Below are positions 41,458 to 50,071 of a stretch of DNA of 53,341 nt, piece after piece (the first letter of the stretch is position 1; every line of letters begins with the position of its first letter). The notes below the pieces were generated by a model. The model worked only from the letters and a program-made list of their open reading frames with translations, made no database searches and was not told the DNA's origin. This DNA comes from Candidatus Zixiibacteriota bacterium. GTDB lineage: Bacteria; Zixibacteria; MSB-5A5; GN15; PGXB01. Location of the stretch: positions 3,438,384 to 3,491,724 of the forward strand of contig LS998015.1 in the NCBI GenBank assembly GCA_900498245.1, given 5' to 3'. A program made the translations under genes and the position numbers.

Positions 41458-43023
41458 CTAAATCACACACACCAAATTTTTACCCGCGCCTTTGGCACGG
41501 TACAGGGCCTGGTCGGCGATCGAGAGGATCTCGTCGTGCGACTTGCCGTTTTCCGGGAACGAAGTCACACCGACCGACACCGTGACTTTCAGTTCCGGAA
41601 TATTATCCCCGCCGCCGAATGTGGCCTCTTCCACCTGCTGGCGAATCCGTTCGCCGATCCGCGAGACCTCAATCTGCGGCGTCTGCGGTAATATTATTAT
41701 AAACTCTTCGCCCCCATAACGGCAAAATATATCTACATCGCGTATGCATTTTTTCACGACCCCGGTAATGCCTTTCAGGACAATGTTACCGACCTCATGC
41801 CCGTAAGTATCGTTGAATCTTTTGAACCAGTCGACATCGAGCATTATTAGCGACAGCGGCAAATTGTATCGGGAGGCGCGCCGCTGTTCTTCTTTCAATT
41901 TCTCAGCGAAATATCGGTAATTGTAAATCCCTGTCAATTCATCGGTAATGGTCAATTCTTCCATGCGTCGATGGAGTAAAGCGTTATCGATCGCCAAAGC
42001 GGCCGATCTTGCCACCACCGAAAGCATCTTTTCATCGCGCTCGGCGAAGGCGCCGGCCTGCGGAGATTCGGCGGTCAGGACCCCAATCGTCTTTCCATGG
42101 GCGATCATCGGCACCAGCATGACACTCCGGGTCGCTTTTTTCAGCGGCTGATAATCGCTTCGGCCGCTGATATCATTAATGATCGCCGTTTCCTCCTGCC
42201 TGACCACCATATGAAGCAATTCCTGACGGTTATTCTCTATGGCCTTGAGATGAAAATTATTTTGCCCCCCGATATTGCGGCCGCGATAAATGAAATTTCC
42301 CCCGGGCCCCGCAAGAAGCAGACCACTGGCCGGATAAGCCAGGATCCCGCCCATAATATTCATTACCTCCTCAATGACGCCGTCAATATCGAGGATCCCG
42401 GTCAAAGCGCGCGAATGCTCATAAATCATTTCCAGGTGCGCCTGCGACTTTTCCAATTCGGCGGTACGCTGATTTAACGTATCGAAGAGATTCAGGAGGC
42501 GTCTTTCGGAGCGGCGGATATAATCAGAAACGAAATATATGGCAAAAAGAAGGAACCAAAGGAATCCGACACGCAATACCAGCGGCACGAGGCTGTACAG
42601 CTGAATATCACCCAGCACCAGCGAAGCATAGGTGACAGTCACGACGGCGGTCAGAATGGTGGCCGCCCCCAATGTCAAAATGTATGCAGAAAAAGAGACT
42701 ATCAGATAGTAAAGCAGAAAGAAATCGGACTGAATCCCGCCCGAGAAATGAATAAGAGTCGAGACATAAATAAGGTCGAAGAGTATGACCGAAAGATACG
42801 GCTTTTTTAAATCATATTTTCCCTTCTTCACCAGATATCCGAATATTCCCATCTGGATAAGGAAAGTCAGAGTAAGAACCGAGAGAATCAGAGTCTCCCG
42901 CGCGCTGATATTCAGAAAAAGAAAAATCCAAATTGTGGCAATAACGGTCAGTAACCGGGAAATCAGAAATATCGAGTCAACCCGGGGAAGTAGCGTTTTT
43001 CCCTTATCCTGAAAAATCTTCAT
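41458..43023 (-). CDS. membrane diguanylate cyclase (GAF-GGDEF)
   Basis: A 521-aa protein: five or six membrane helices (about 20-180), a GAF-type sensor domain (about 200-345) and a GGDEF domain (about 350-521) with the intact GGEEF active site and RDVD inhibitory site (RxxD five residues upstream). It should make c-di-GMP from GTP in response to a signal at its N-terminus. Start ATG 43023 follows AGGGTG. It is adjacent to NagZ, so c-di-GMP could be linked to wall turnover; there is no direct evidence. Confidence 0.93.
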   Translation of the reverse strand: MKIFQDKGKTLLPRVDSIFLISRLLTVIATIWIFLFLNISARETLILSVLTLTFLIQMGIFGYLVKKGKYDLKKPYLSVILFDLIYVSTLIHFSGGIQSDFFLLYYLIVSFSAYILTLGAATILTAVVTVTYASLVLGDIQLYSLVPLVLRVGFLWFLLFAIYFVSDYIRRSERRLLNLFDTLNQRTAELEKSQAHLEMIYEHSRALTGILDIDGVIEEVMNIMGGILAYPASGLLLAGPGGNFIYRGRNIGGQNNFHLKAIENNRQELLHMVVRQEETAIINDISGRSDYQPLKKATRSVMLVPMIAHGKTIGVLTAESPQAGAFAERDEKMLSVVARSAALAIDNALLHRRMEELTITDELTGIYNYRYFAEKLKEEQRRASRYNLPLSLIMLDVDWFKRFNDTYGHEVGNIVLKGITGVVKKCIRDVDIFCRYGGEEFIIILPQTPQIEVSRIGERIRQQVEEATFGGGDNIPELKVTVSVGVTSFPENGKSHDEILSIADQALYRAKGAGKNLVCVI

Positions 43024-43075
43024 TATTCACCCTACAAGATGTCCGACTCAAGCCAGGCTTCTTTTCGTGCTCTTT

Positions 43076-43099
43076 CGGTATTTTATCGGCAAAATACCG
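43076..43099. other. 9-bp hairpin between cstA and the diguanylate cyclase gene
   Basis: CGGTATTTT (43076-43084) and AAAATACCG (43091-43099) form a perfect stem with a 6-nt loop. No T-run follows on the minus strand, so it is not a typical terminator. It may be an operator or leader structure of the cyclase gene. Confidence 0.4.
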
Positions 43100-43124
43100 G
43101 TATTATTTATTGGGACTTAAATGA

Positions 43125-44876
43125 TTACAAGGAATTGACTGCAGTCTCTCCGGACCCGGCGGCAGCCGCTGCTTTCCTTAAGGTCTGAAGCACCACACCA
43201 ATCGAGAGCAGGAGTAAGACTATATCCGTAACAGAAAGTATAACATTGGCTTTCGGTATATAGTCAACAACCAGTGAATATAAAAGTGAAGCTATTGTCG
43301 TGACCACCATGATAACCGCGGGGATCAAAGTATACCACGATTTCCGGCCCATCAAATTGAGCCATGCCGTCACGGCAATAAGGGTCAAGGCCGCCAGTAA
43401 TTGATTGCTGGCTCCGAAGATCGGCCAGATTAATCGATAACCATTTGTCACCGCCAAAAGGAACATGGCGGCCACGGCGATCCCGGAATTGACCCAGTAA
43501 TTTTTCAGGAGTCGCGGCTGGGTCTTGAAAAGTCGGCGCCACAGTTCCTCAAGAATATAGCGATTGAGCCGGACGGCGGCGTCCAGAGTTGTCACCACAA
43601 AGCCCTCGACCATTAAAATGCCTATGATGGACCCGAGAGCCACGGAAATGCCGAAAGCGCTGTTCATCAGGTGCCCGACCCCGAGGGAAAAAGCCAGAAT
43701 GGGATTACCGGCTCCCTCAGCGGGCCAGGTTATTTTCATATAGTCATCAAGGCGGAGCGACGATGTCAGCACCAGCACCACCAATATGGCCAGAAGCGAT
43801 TCCAGAAGCATTCCGCCGAAACCAATCGTTTTGGCTTGCGATTCCCTGGCGATCTGTTTGGATGATGTGCCGCCCGCGACGAGAGCATGAAAGCCGGAGA
43901 TGGCGCCGCAGGCAATTATAATAAACAGCATCGGCCAAACCGGTCCCATGTTTTGACTCCCCGCCGCCAGATTGACAAATGGCATGCCCGTTTTCACTCC
44001 TCTAAAACCACCGATGATAATGCCTGATAAGATCGCGGCCATTCCGGCATAAAGAATCTGGACATTTATAAAATCGCGCGGCTGAAGAATTGTCCAGACC
44101 GGAAGGCCCGAAGCAAACAGGACATAAATCGAAATGATTATCATCCAGGATAAACTGGGCATGCTCACGGGAAATTTAAAGCCGAAATAAATTGAGATGA
44201 AGCAGACCAGGGCCGCCAGAACAAAGGACAAACTGGTCTTCAAATTCCTCTTGAAAATCAGATATCCCAGAAAGGGCGCAACCAGAGTTATTATTATCAC
44301 CGAGGTCGAAGCGATACCGCCGATGACGCCCATTTCGTGCCCATCCACCATCCGCGTATGCAGAAGGGTCTGCCCCGGCTCCAGTCCAAGTTTCTCCACG
44401 GGCCAAATGGAGGTCAAGGAAATTCCGGTAAGCGATAAAAACGCCGATGTCACCAGGACGAGCATGATACCCGTAAATGTAATAAACATTAGAAAGCCGG
44501 AATCACCGAGGGCCTTGCGGGCAATTTCTGCCATAGAACTTCCCTTCTCGCGGATTGAGGCGAACAGTGCCGAAAAATCATGGACCGCCCCGAAAAATAT
44601 CCCGCCGAAAACAATCCACAACCAAACCGGCCCGATTCCGTATAGAATACCTAGGGTCGGTCCGATAATCGGTCCGGCCCCGGCGATGGCCGAATAATGA
44701 TGGGCAAAAAGAACCGGCAGACGGGTAGGTACATAATCGACCCCGTCATTCTTCTCAACCGCCGGAGTAGGGCGATCCGCTTCGATACCCAATCGCCGCG
44801 AAATGAAATTGCCGTAAGTGCGATAGGCGATGACAAAAATAAGGAGCGCTAATAGAAGTAGATATAAGACATTCAT
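43125..44876 (-). CDS. cstA: carbon starvation protein CstA family
   Basis: A 583-aa membrane protein with about sixteen helices. TRLPVLFAHHYSAIAGAGPIIGP (about residues 50-72), FHALVAGGTSSKQI and EGFVVTTLDAAVRLNRYILEEL are signature segments of CstA/BtsT-type transporters, which import peptides or pyruvate during starvation. This short form lacks the C-terminal domain of E. coli CstA (about 700 aa). The gene stands 101 bp upstream of the diguanylate cyclase. A CstA-linked two-component system is not in view. Confidence 0.93.
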   Translation of the reverse strand: MNVLYLLLLALLIFVIAYRTYGNFISRRLGIEADRPTPAVEKNDGVDYVPTRLPVLFAHHYSAIAGAGPIIGPTLGILYGIGPVWLWIVFGGIFFGAVHDFSALFASIREKGSSMAEIARKALGDSGFLMFITFTGIMLVLVTSAFLSLTGISLTSIWPVEKLGLEPGQTLLHTRMVDGHEMGVIGGIASTSVIIITLVAPFLGYLIFKRNLKTSLSFVLAALVCFISIYFGFKFPVSMPSLSWMIIISIYVLFASGLPVWTILQPRDFINVQILYAGMAAILSGIIIGGFRGVKTGMPFVNLAAGSQNMGPVWPMLFIIIACGAISGFHALVAGGTSSKQIARESQAKTIGFGGMLLESLLAILVVLVLTSSLRLDDYMKITWPAEGAGNPILAFSLGVGHLMNSAFGISVALGSIIGILMVEGFVVTTLDAAVRLNRYILEELWRRLFKTQPRLLKNYWVNSGIAVAAMFLLAVTNGYRLIWPIFGASNQLLAALTLIAVTAWLNLMGRKSWYTLIPAVIMVVTTIASLLYSLVVDYIPKANVILSVTDIVLLLLSIGVVLQTLRKAAAAAGSGETAVNSL

Positions 44877-45015
44877 AGCAGTTTTATATTGCTATTCCAG
44901 TAACCTTATTACATAATACGAAAGATAGCCGTTCCAGACAATCGGTATTTGGGCTTTTCGCCCGGAAAGGGTCGAAATCATAAGTGCCGTCAGGAATCAT
45001 AAACGGGGTCCAATC

Positions 45016-46194
45016 ATGAATAGATTCCGCTGCAGCCTCATTGCGATATTTCTGATTTTTATTCCTTCCCTTTCCTTCGCTTCGCAATTCATGACCCGCA
45101 AAACGGTTTCAATCGGCCGGGAAGAGCAGATTGACGATGATATATACATTTTCTCCAACAACAGCAAATTATACGGCCGGGTCAACGGCGACTTTACCGC
45201 TTTCTGTTACGATATAAATACGGTCGGTGAAATCGGGGGAAACGCTAATCTCTTCGGATATCGGGTGGACCTCAACGGCACCGTTGAGAAATCGGCCCGC
45301 CTTTTCGGTAATATCGTCAATATCAATGGGCAGGTGACCGGAAATCTGCTGGCATTCGGTAACGATTTGAGCCTGGGCGATAAATCATCAATAAGCCGTG
45401 ATGCCAATTTCTATGGGCAGAGGATGACCATTGATGGAACGGTCAACGGTAATCTCACGGTCGACGGAAGCGATGTTGTCATTTCCGGAACAATCAACGG
45501 CGATGTTAAGGCCGAGGTCGAGAAACTGGTTATTATACCTCCGGCGAATATCAAGGGAAACCTCCATTACACCTCCAAAACCGAAGCTGTCATAGAAAAC
45601 GGGGCGGTCGTCCAGGGTCAAACCGACTGGAAGAAACCGGAAAAGAAGAAGAGCGAGGAAGGCGAAGGGATTTCGGCATTCACGGTTCTCCTGCGGCTCA
45701 TTCTTTTCATCATGGCTCTCTTGGTCGGTCTGGTTTTGATATTTTTATTCAAGAACCACACCGCACAATCGGTGAACCAGATCGACAGGAAATTCTGGTT
45801 TACCCTGGCGGTCGGATGTCTCACTTTTATCGTCTGCACCGCCGTCGCGCTGTTTTTTATGATATTGATTATCGGCCTGCCACTCGGAATATTTCTTTTC
45901 GGATTCGGAATCATGCTCTTTTACGTGGGGAAAATATATGTCGCCATATATATTGGGCGATTGATTCTGCGGGCTGTCAATCGCGCCCGCCCTTTTGCCC
46001 TGGCCCTGGAATTTATCCTTGGACTGATAATTCTGACAATACTCTTCCAGTTGCCTTACCTGGGCTGGTTGATATATACGTTGACTTTTCTGCTTGGAAT
46101 GGGGGCGGCTGTCAATGGATATATCGCTCTTTGCCGAAATTATAGAAACAACGCAGCCCCAGCAACTGCTCCGGGCGAACCCCAGGCCCTATAA
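45016..46194 (+). CDS. exported polymer-forming (bactofilin-like) domain with membrane helices
   Basis: A 392-aa protein: signal peptide (residues 1-22), a repetitive beta region (about 30-205) with G-x-(V/I)-x-G steps such as KLYGRVNGDFTAF, LNGTVEKSARLFG, INGQVTGNLLAFG and ISGTINGDVKAE, resembling the right-handed beta-helix of polymer-forming cytoskeletal proteins, then a charged linker (KKPEKKKSEEGEG) and four membrane helices (about 225-380). Bactofilins are normally cytoplasmic; here the signal peptide implies a periplasmic beta-helix tethered to the inner membrane. Function unknown. It diverges from cstA. Confidence 0.8.
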   Translation: MNRFRCSLIAIFLIFIPSLSFASQFMTRKTVSIGREEQIDDDIYIFSNNSKLYGRVNGDFTAFCYDINTVGEIGGNANLFGYRVDLNGTVEKSARLFGNIVNINGQVTGNLLAFGNDLSLGDKSSISRDANFYGQRMTIDGTVNGNLTVDGSDVVISGTINGDVKAEVEKLVIIPPANIKGNLHYTSKTEAVIENGAVVQGQTDWKKPEKKKSEEGEGISAFTVLLRLILFIMALLVGLVLIFLFKNHTAQSVNQIDRKFWFTLAVGCLTFIVCTAVALFFMILIIGLPLGIFLFGFGIMLFYVGKIYVAIYIGRLILRAVNRARPFALALEFILGLIILTILFQLPYLGWLIYTLTFLLGMGAAVNGYIALCRNYRNNAAPATAPGEPQAL

Positions 46195-46234
46195 TAATTC
46201 GTGTCAATTTAAAGCCGGAATCGTGAATAATTAA

Positions 46235-46260
46235 AAGGCGGCCATCCGTTCAGCCGCCTT
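46235..46260 (-). terminator. intrinsic terminator of the GH35-like gene
   Basis: AAGGCGGC (46235-46242) and GCCGCCTT (46253-46260) form a perfect 8-bp stem with a 10-nt loop. Read on the minus strand the hairpin is followed by TTTTAATTATT, so it ends transcription of the minus-strand gene (stop at 46291). It may also help to end the polymer-forming gene on the other strand. Confidence 0.85.
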
Positions 46261-46290
46261 AATATCATTGCCTAATTGGCATAATCACAA

Positions 46291-48468
46291 TTACTTTTGA
46301 TCGAGCAGAAACATATATCCATTGGGAAAATCGATCTTAATAGGAACGCCCCGCTTAAGGCTATCGGCCGTGTATTTTAAGGATTGCGTCCCCTCCCCGG
46401 CAAGAAGGTCGGTCATCTTTATCTTGGCCGATGTGATGCCCAGCTTTCGCAAATCGACGCGAATAATTACTTCCCGGCTCGAGGTATCAGCCGATGCGGC
46501 CAACTCACCGGCCGGGGGACAGACCAGATACAGAACCGCCCGCTTTTCTCCTTTGTGGAGCGCCATATCGACCGACGGGTCGGAGCAATAAAGCGCCGAG
46601 GAAATATTATTTTCGGCCAGCAAAGCTTCGATGAACACCATTTTGTTATGATCCGATCCTGACCCGATATTGAAAGTGTAAAGATAAAAGGTCCCTTTAT
46701 AGCGGGATGAAGCCACGCCGACATTCTTCTTATTAACCGTCGCCAGTTTCTTGACCTTGGGATCGGTAGAAAGGATATAACCATATATTTGAGATGTGAA
46801 TTGCTGGTTCTTCAATTTAATAATGTCGATCCCTTCTCCGAGGGATGTCTTGAGACGCAGGTGCCGGCTCAAAATCGGGCATTCCCTGAAATTTTCATCA
46901 TATTTCGGCATCAACCCGCAGGCCACCACATTTACGCCCTTTTTTAAAAGTTCCACTATCGCTTCCTGCTGGGCCGCCGGCATGAATTCCGCCATCGGTA
47001 CAAAAACCAAGTCATACTTGGCCAATTTCTCCAGATCCATTGTTTCCCTGATATCATAGTCGAGTTTTAGACGCATCAAGTCGCGGCAGAAACCGGACGA
47101 AGCGTCGCTCATCAATCGCTCCACATATTGAAATTCCTTGGGGTGATCCAAAAGACTCAGCCACTGGTACATCCGGTTTCCAATAATACAAATCTTCTTG
47201 GAACTCTTCAATTCATGCAACTTGACTCCAAGGATGGCGGCATTGAACAGTTTGATGACTTCATAGCCGCTGGAAATTGTCCCGTCTTTAGCCAGGGGGG
47301 CTCCATACCAGTGATCTCGATCGACGAACATATAATAATTCATTCCTTTAAAGCCACTGGACATGGCGGCGGTTAGATAAAAGCGCCTCAAACCATCGGG
47401 ATAATTGCGAACCCCGACCTGAATCTGCCTTTCCGTGGCAGCCGAGCCGGAAACAAACGACGCCGCCCAGGCGAAATCAAATTCCCCCTGCAGGAATCGT
47501 CCTTTTTGGAGAAGATCAAAGTATCCGCCTTCCGGAAAAATATTCGCACCGAGCATCGGTTGGTTCTCTTTCGGAACCAGATTGAAAGCCGGAAGCAAAT
47601 CGCCATGTCGGAAATAAAGAGAGCGGAAAAAGAGCGGCTCCACCGTATAGGACTTAAATAACTCCTCAAGCGCCCCCAGATAAGTGCGAAGCATATGCTC
47701 ACGGAATCGGAACCAGTCGAAGACCTTGGGAAGGTCCCTTGTGTCCAGGCCGGCAAAATTCCGCGGCGGCTCTACGGCCTCAAAACTCTCCGCCTTTTCC
47801 CGATAAGCCTGGTTTAATTTCTTTATATCTTCATAAATCGACATAAGAAATTCGGGATAGTACTTGGCAAGAACATCGGGGTTGTAGTCCGCCGCACCCG
47901 GATCAAGATAGTGGCCAAAGGATGTCTCAAAATCCAATTCCACCATAAAGATCGGCCCACGGGGATGGATGTAATTACGGGTTGTTTCTATGAAGGTCTT
48001 GAAGTAGTTGCGGAGGAAATGCTGAAAATGGGAATGCAAATAACTTGGCAAATAGCCACCGGAAACCCCAGCATCATCATTTAACCGCAGCTCCTGGCCG
48101 CGCGAATCGCGGGCGAAAATTTTCAGATCAGAAAAAAGAAATTGTGGCAACCCCCCGTTTGGCCACTGGCCGGAAACCCAGGGGCCGGGACGAAGAATCA
48201 CTTTGAAGCCAAATTCTCTGGCCAACTCCAGAAAAACGATTAAATCCTTGCGGGAATCGGAAAAACCGGTGAAATCAATATTCTTGTTGGCATCCTGATG
48301 AAGATTCCAGGGAACGGCGGAAGATATGATTCGGAAGCCAGCCCTCTTAATCCGTTCGAAGCAAATTGACCAATATCTCTTGTCAACCCTGAAATAATGA
48401 AGTTCGACGGCAAAGGGATAATAGACCTCTTTTCCTATCGTGAATCTGTCATCAGCAACGCCCAACAT
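46291..48468 (-). CDS. GH35-like glycoside hydrolase (beta-galactosidase family, divergent)
   Basis: A 725-aa protein with a TIM-barrel start typical of GH35: ELHYFRVDKRYWSICFERIKRAGF, VPWNLHQ, LRPGPWVSGQWPNGGLPQFL. The acid/base region reads GPIFMVELDFETSFGHY, where GH35 enzymes have N-E; the Glu is kept but the Asn before it is Phe. The position of the nucleophile is unclear. After the barrel come a Rossmann-like segment (about 440-560, as in GH42) and beta domains. No signal peptide, so probably cytoplasmic. Start ATG 48468 follows AAGGTG by four bases. The substrate cannot be deduced. Confidence 0.8.
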   Translation of the reverse strand: MLGVADDRFTIGKEVYYPFAVELHYFRVDKRYWSICFERIKRAGFRIISSAVPWNLHQDANKNIDFTGFSDSRKDLIVFLELAREFGFKVILRPGPWVSGQWPNGGLPQFLFSDLKIFARDSRGQELRLNDDAGVSGGYLPSYLHSHFQHFLRNYFKTFIETTRNYIHPRGPIFMVELDFETSFGHYLDPGAADYNPDVLAKYYPEFLMSIYEDIKKLNQAYREKAESFEAVEPPRNFAGLDTRDLPKVFDWFRFREHMLRTYLGALEELFKSYTVEPLFFRSLYFRHGDLLPAFNLVPKENQPMLGANIFPEGGYFDLLQKGRFLQGEFDFAWAASFVSGSAATERQIQVGVRNYPDGLRRFYLTAAMSSGFKGMNYYMFVDRDHWYGAPLAKDGTISSGYEVIKLFNAAILGVKLHELKSSKKICIIGNRMYQWLSLLDHPKEFQYVERLMSDASSGFCRDLMRLKLDYDIRETMDLEKLAKYDLVFVPMAEFMPAAQQEAIVELLKKGVNVVACGLMPKYDENFRECPILSRHLRLKTSLGEGIDIIKLKNQQFTSQIYGYILSTDPKVKKLATVNKKNVGVASSRYKGTFYLYTFNIGSGSDHNKMVFIEALLAENNISSALYCSDPSVDMALHKGEKRAVLYLVCPPAGELAASADTSSREVIIRVDLRKLGITSAKIKMTDLLAGEGTQSLKYTADSLKRGVPIKIDFPNGYMFLLDQK

Positions 48469-48787
48469 ATAACACCTTATGGTTTATAGACTTATAATCA
48501 AATCCGGAATCTGTCCCGTCAGGCAATCTTAACTAAAATGGAGTCATAAGTCAACAGGATTTATCAACAATATTTGCGCCTGGATAAGAATTCCTTAACA
48601 TAGGCTTGTCCCTTTAACTAACTAATTATTAATTAACGAGTTAAATGAATGAACGAGTTTCAACATGGGAATCGATGATGCTCCGGCTCATAACTTTAGC
48701 CACAATTGACTGAAATATATCATGTTAGATGATTAGGGAATGAAATCCAGATATCAAAGATAAGTTTCTGAATTACAATAAATTAAA
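48469..48787. other. AT-rich intergenic region with direct repeats
   Basis: No gene is supported. It should hold the promoter of the GH35-like gene on the minus strand. Two direct copies of AACGAGTT lie at 48635-48642 and 48652-48659 (17 bp apart), possible binding sites of a regulator. Confidence 0.4.
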
Positions 48788-48819
48788 AAGCCTCTCGCCC
48801 AAATATGGGCAAGAGGCTT
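48788..48819 (-). terminator. intrinsic terminator of the sorting-domain protein gene
   Basis: AAGCCTCT (48788-48795) pairs with AGAGGCTT (48812-48819), with a further GCCC/GGGC inner stem after one mismatch. On the minus strand a T-run (TTTTTAATT) follows. It is 21 bp after the stop of the adjacent gene. Confidence 0.9.
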
Positions 48820-48840
48820 AAAATCAGATATTCTGTAACA

Positions 48841-49746
48841 TTACTTGAGCAACATCAATTTCTTAGTATTGGCGTAATTATTGGCCTCAATCTTGTAGAA
48901 ATAGATTCCCGAAGCCGCCGCGGAACCACTGTCTGTCATCCCATCCCAAGTCACTGACTTATATCCGGCTGTCAACTGCTCATCAACCAGGGTCTTAATC
49001 TTCTGACCGAGGAGGTTATATACCACCAGTTTCACGTGCGATGCCGTCGGCAGAGCAAAATCAATGGTCGTCGTCGGATTGAATGGATTTGGATAGTTTT
49101 GATTTAAAGCATAGACTTTGGGAAGCGGTAGATCGGAGCGATCCTTGACATCGCTCTGGCCCAAAACCTCCCAACAGACCTTTGAATTGCCGCCGTCAAA
49201 TGTCGGCTGCGGGTCTTCGAAAAGCCAATTATATGTAGGATCGGCGGCCACACCCGTATCAATACAGAAAGTGCCGGCCTGATCCAGAGTTATGGTGGCG
49301 CCGCAATGCAGAAGCAGGTGCTCAACCCCGTCAGTCGCAAAACAATTATTTAGAGTCGCCCCAGTAAAATTGAAAAGATCACCCGGCTCGCCGGCAATTA
49401 TTTCGTCAGTCAAATCGCCATCCCAACTTTCCGCGTAGGTCGTGGCAAAAATGGTCTGCAGGGCTTTGAAAGCAGGATCAACCCACGTCGAGGTGTCGGT
49501 CCAGGTTACATTCGTGACCGTCCCTGTCCCGGAAAAAGTGAAAGTCATGCCGAATCCGGTTCTGGGATCAGTATTCGTCCCATAAACATCGACGAAGAAC
49601 GGCTGTCCGGATTGAATTTGCTTGACAGTACCTTCAACTACACCTGTTCCGGAAATATCATACCGGAAAACCAGGCTGGCACTGGCCTGCCCGAAGATTC
49701 CCACCATTAACAAAATCGTCAAGAGAAAAATCCCATTTCTCTTCAT
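48841..49746 (-). CDS. secreted protein with T9SS-type C-terminal sorting domain
   Basis: 301 aa from ATG 49746, seven bases after AGGAG; the open frame upstream is not used. Signal peptide with cleavage near GQASAS. The middle (about 25-205) is beta-rich with no named family; it contains several Cys and the phrases DISGTGVVEGTVKQIQSG and FTFSGTGTVTNVTW. The end (about 220-301) is a T9SS type A sorting domain: NQNYPNPFNPTTTIDFALP, LVVYNLLGQKIKTL, WDGMTDSGSAAASGIYFYKI and a Lys-Leu tail, LMLLK. It should be secreted through the outer membrane and attached to the surface. A strong promoter and a 240-nt leader precede it. Confidence 0.88.
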   Translation of the reverse strand: MKRNGIFLLTILLMVGIFGQASASLVFRYDISGTGVVEGTVKQIQSGQPFFVDVYGTNTDPRTGFGMTFTFSGTGTVTNVTWTDTSTWVDPAFKALQTIFATTYAESWDGDLTDEIIAGEPGDLFNFTGATLNNCFATDGVEHLLLHCGATITLDQAGTFCIDTGVAADPTYNWLFEDPQPTFDGGNSKVCWEVLGQSDVKDRSDLPLPKVYALNQNYPNPFNPTTTIDFALPTASHVKLVVYNLLGQKIKTLVDEQLTAGYKSVTWDGMTDSGSAAASGIYFYKIEANNYANTKKLMLLK

Positions 49747-49989
49747 TTCAACACTCCTATAGTTAAATTTCAATTTTCCTCTCTCATTCGATAAACGATC
49801 ACCGCAGGAGAATCGTTTATTAAATTCTCTCCGCATCAACTGCGGCGGAAACAAAATACTTCAACTTATGGGCGATTCCTCTCGCGGCCTCCCTGCCGTA
49901 ATGCCCGCAGTGAAATATGACTTTAACAATTATCTTTTCTATTCACCTCCCTGATTTAGGCAAAACTCCCTCATCGATTATTGCTCAGC
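49747..49989 (-). promoter_or_regulatory. structured 5' leader of the sorting-domain protein
   Basis: The promoter at 49996-50024 implies a leader of about 240 nt. ATAAACGAT (49791-49799) and ATCGTTTAT (49812-49820) are a perfect 9-bp inverted repeat close to the ribosome site. A second, competing pairing GAGAAT/ATTCTC lies in 49808-49830. No known riboswitch class is recognised. The part near 49862-49927 is open for about 22 codons after a TTG, with no ribosome site at a proper distance. Confidence 0.5.
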
Positions 49990-49995
49990 CTGAAT

Positions 49996-50024
49996 ATTAT
50001 ACAATCCCGCAAATAATCAGTCAA
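49996..50024 (-). promoter_or_regulatory. consensus sigma-70-type promoter
   Basis: On the minus strand TTGACT (50019-50024) is separated by exactly 17 bp from TATAAT (49996-50001). It reads towards the sorting-domain protein gene; start near 49989. It is one of the best promoter matches in the window. Confidence 0.8.
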
Positions 50025-50071
50025 CAAAAAAATCACCCTTAATTAAATCCGGGCCCGAGGCTTCTCCCCCC

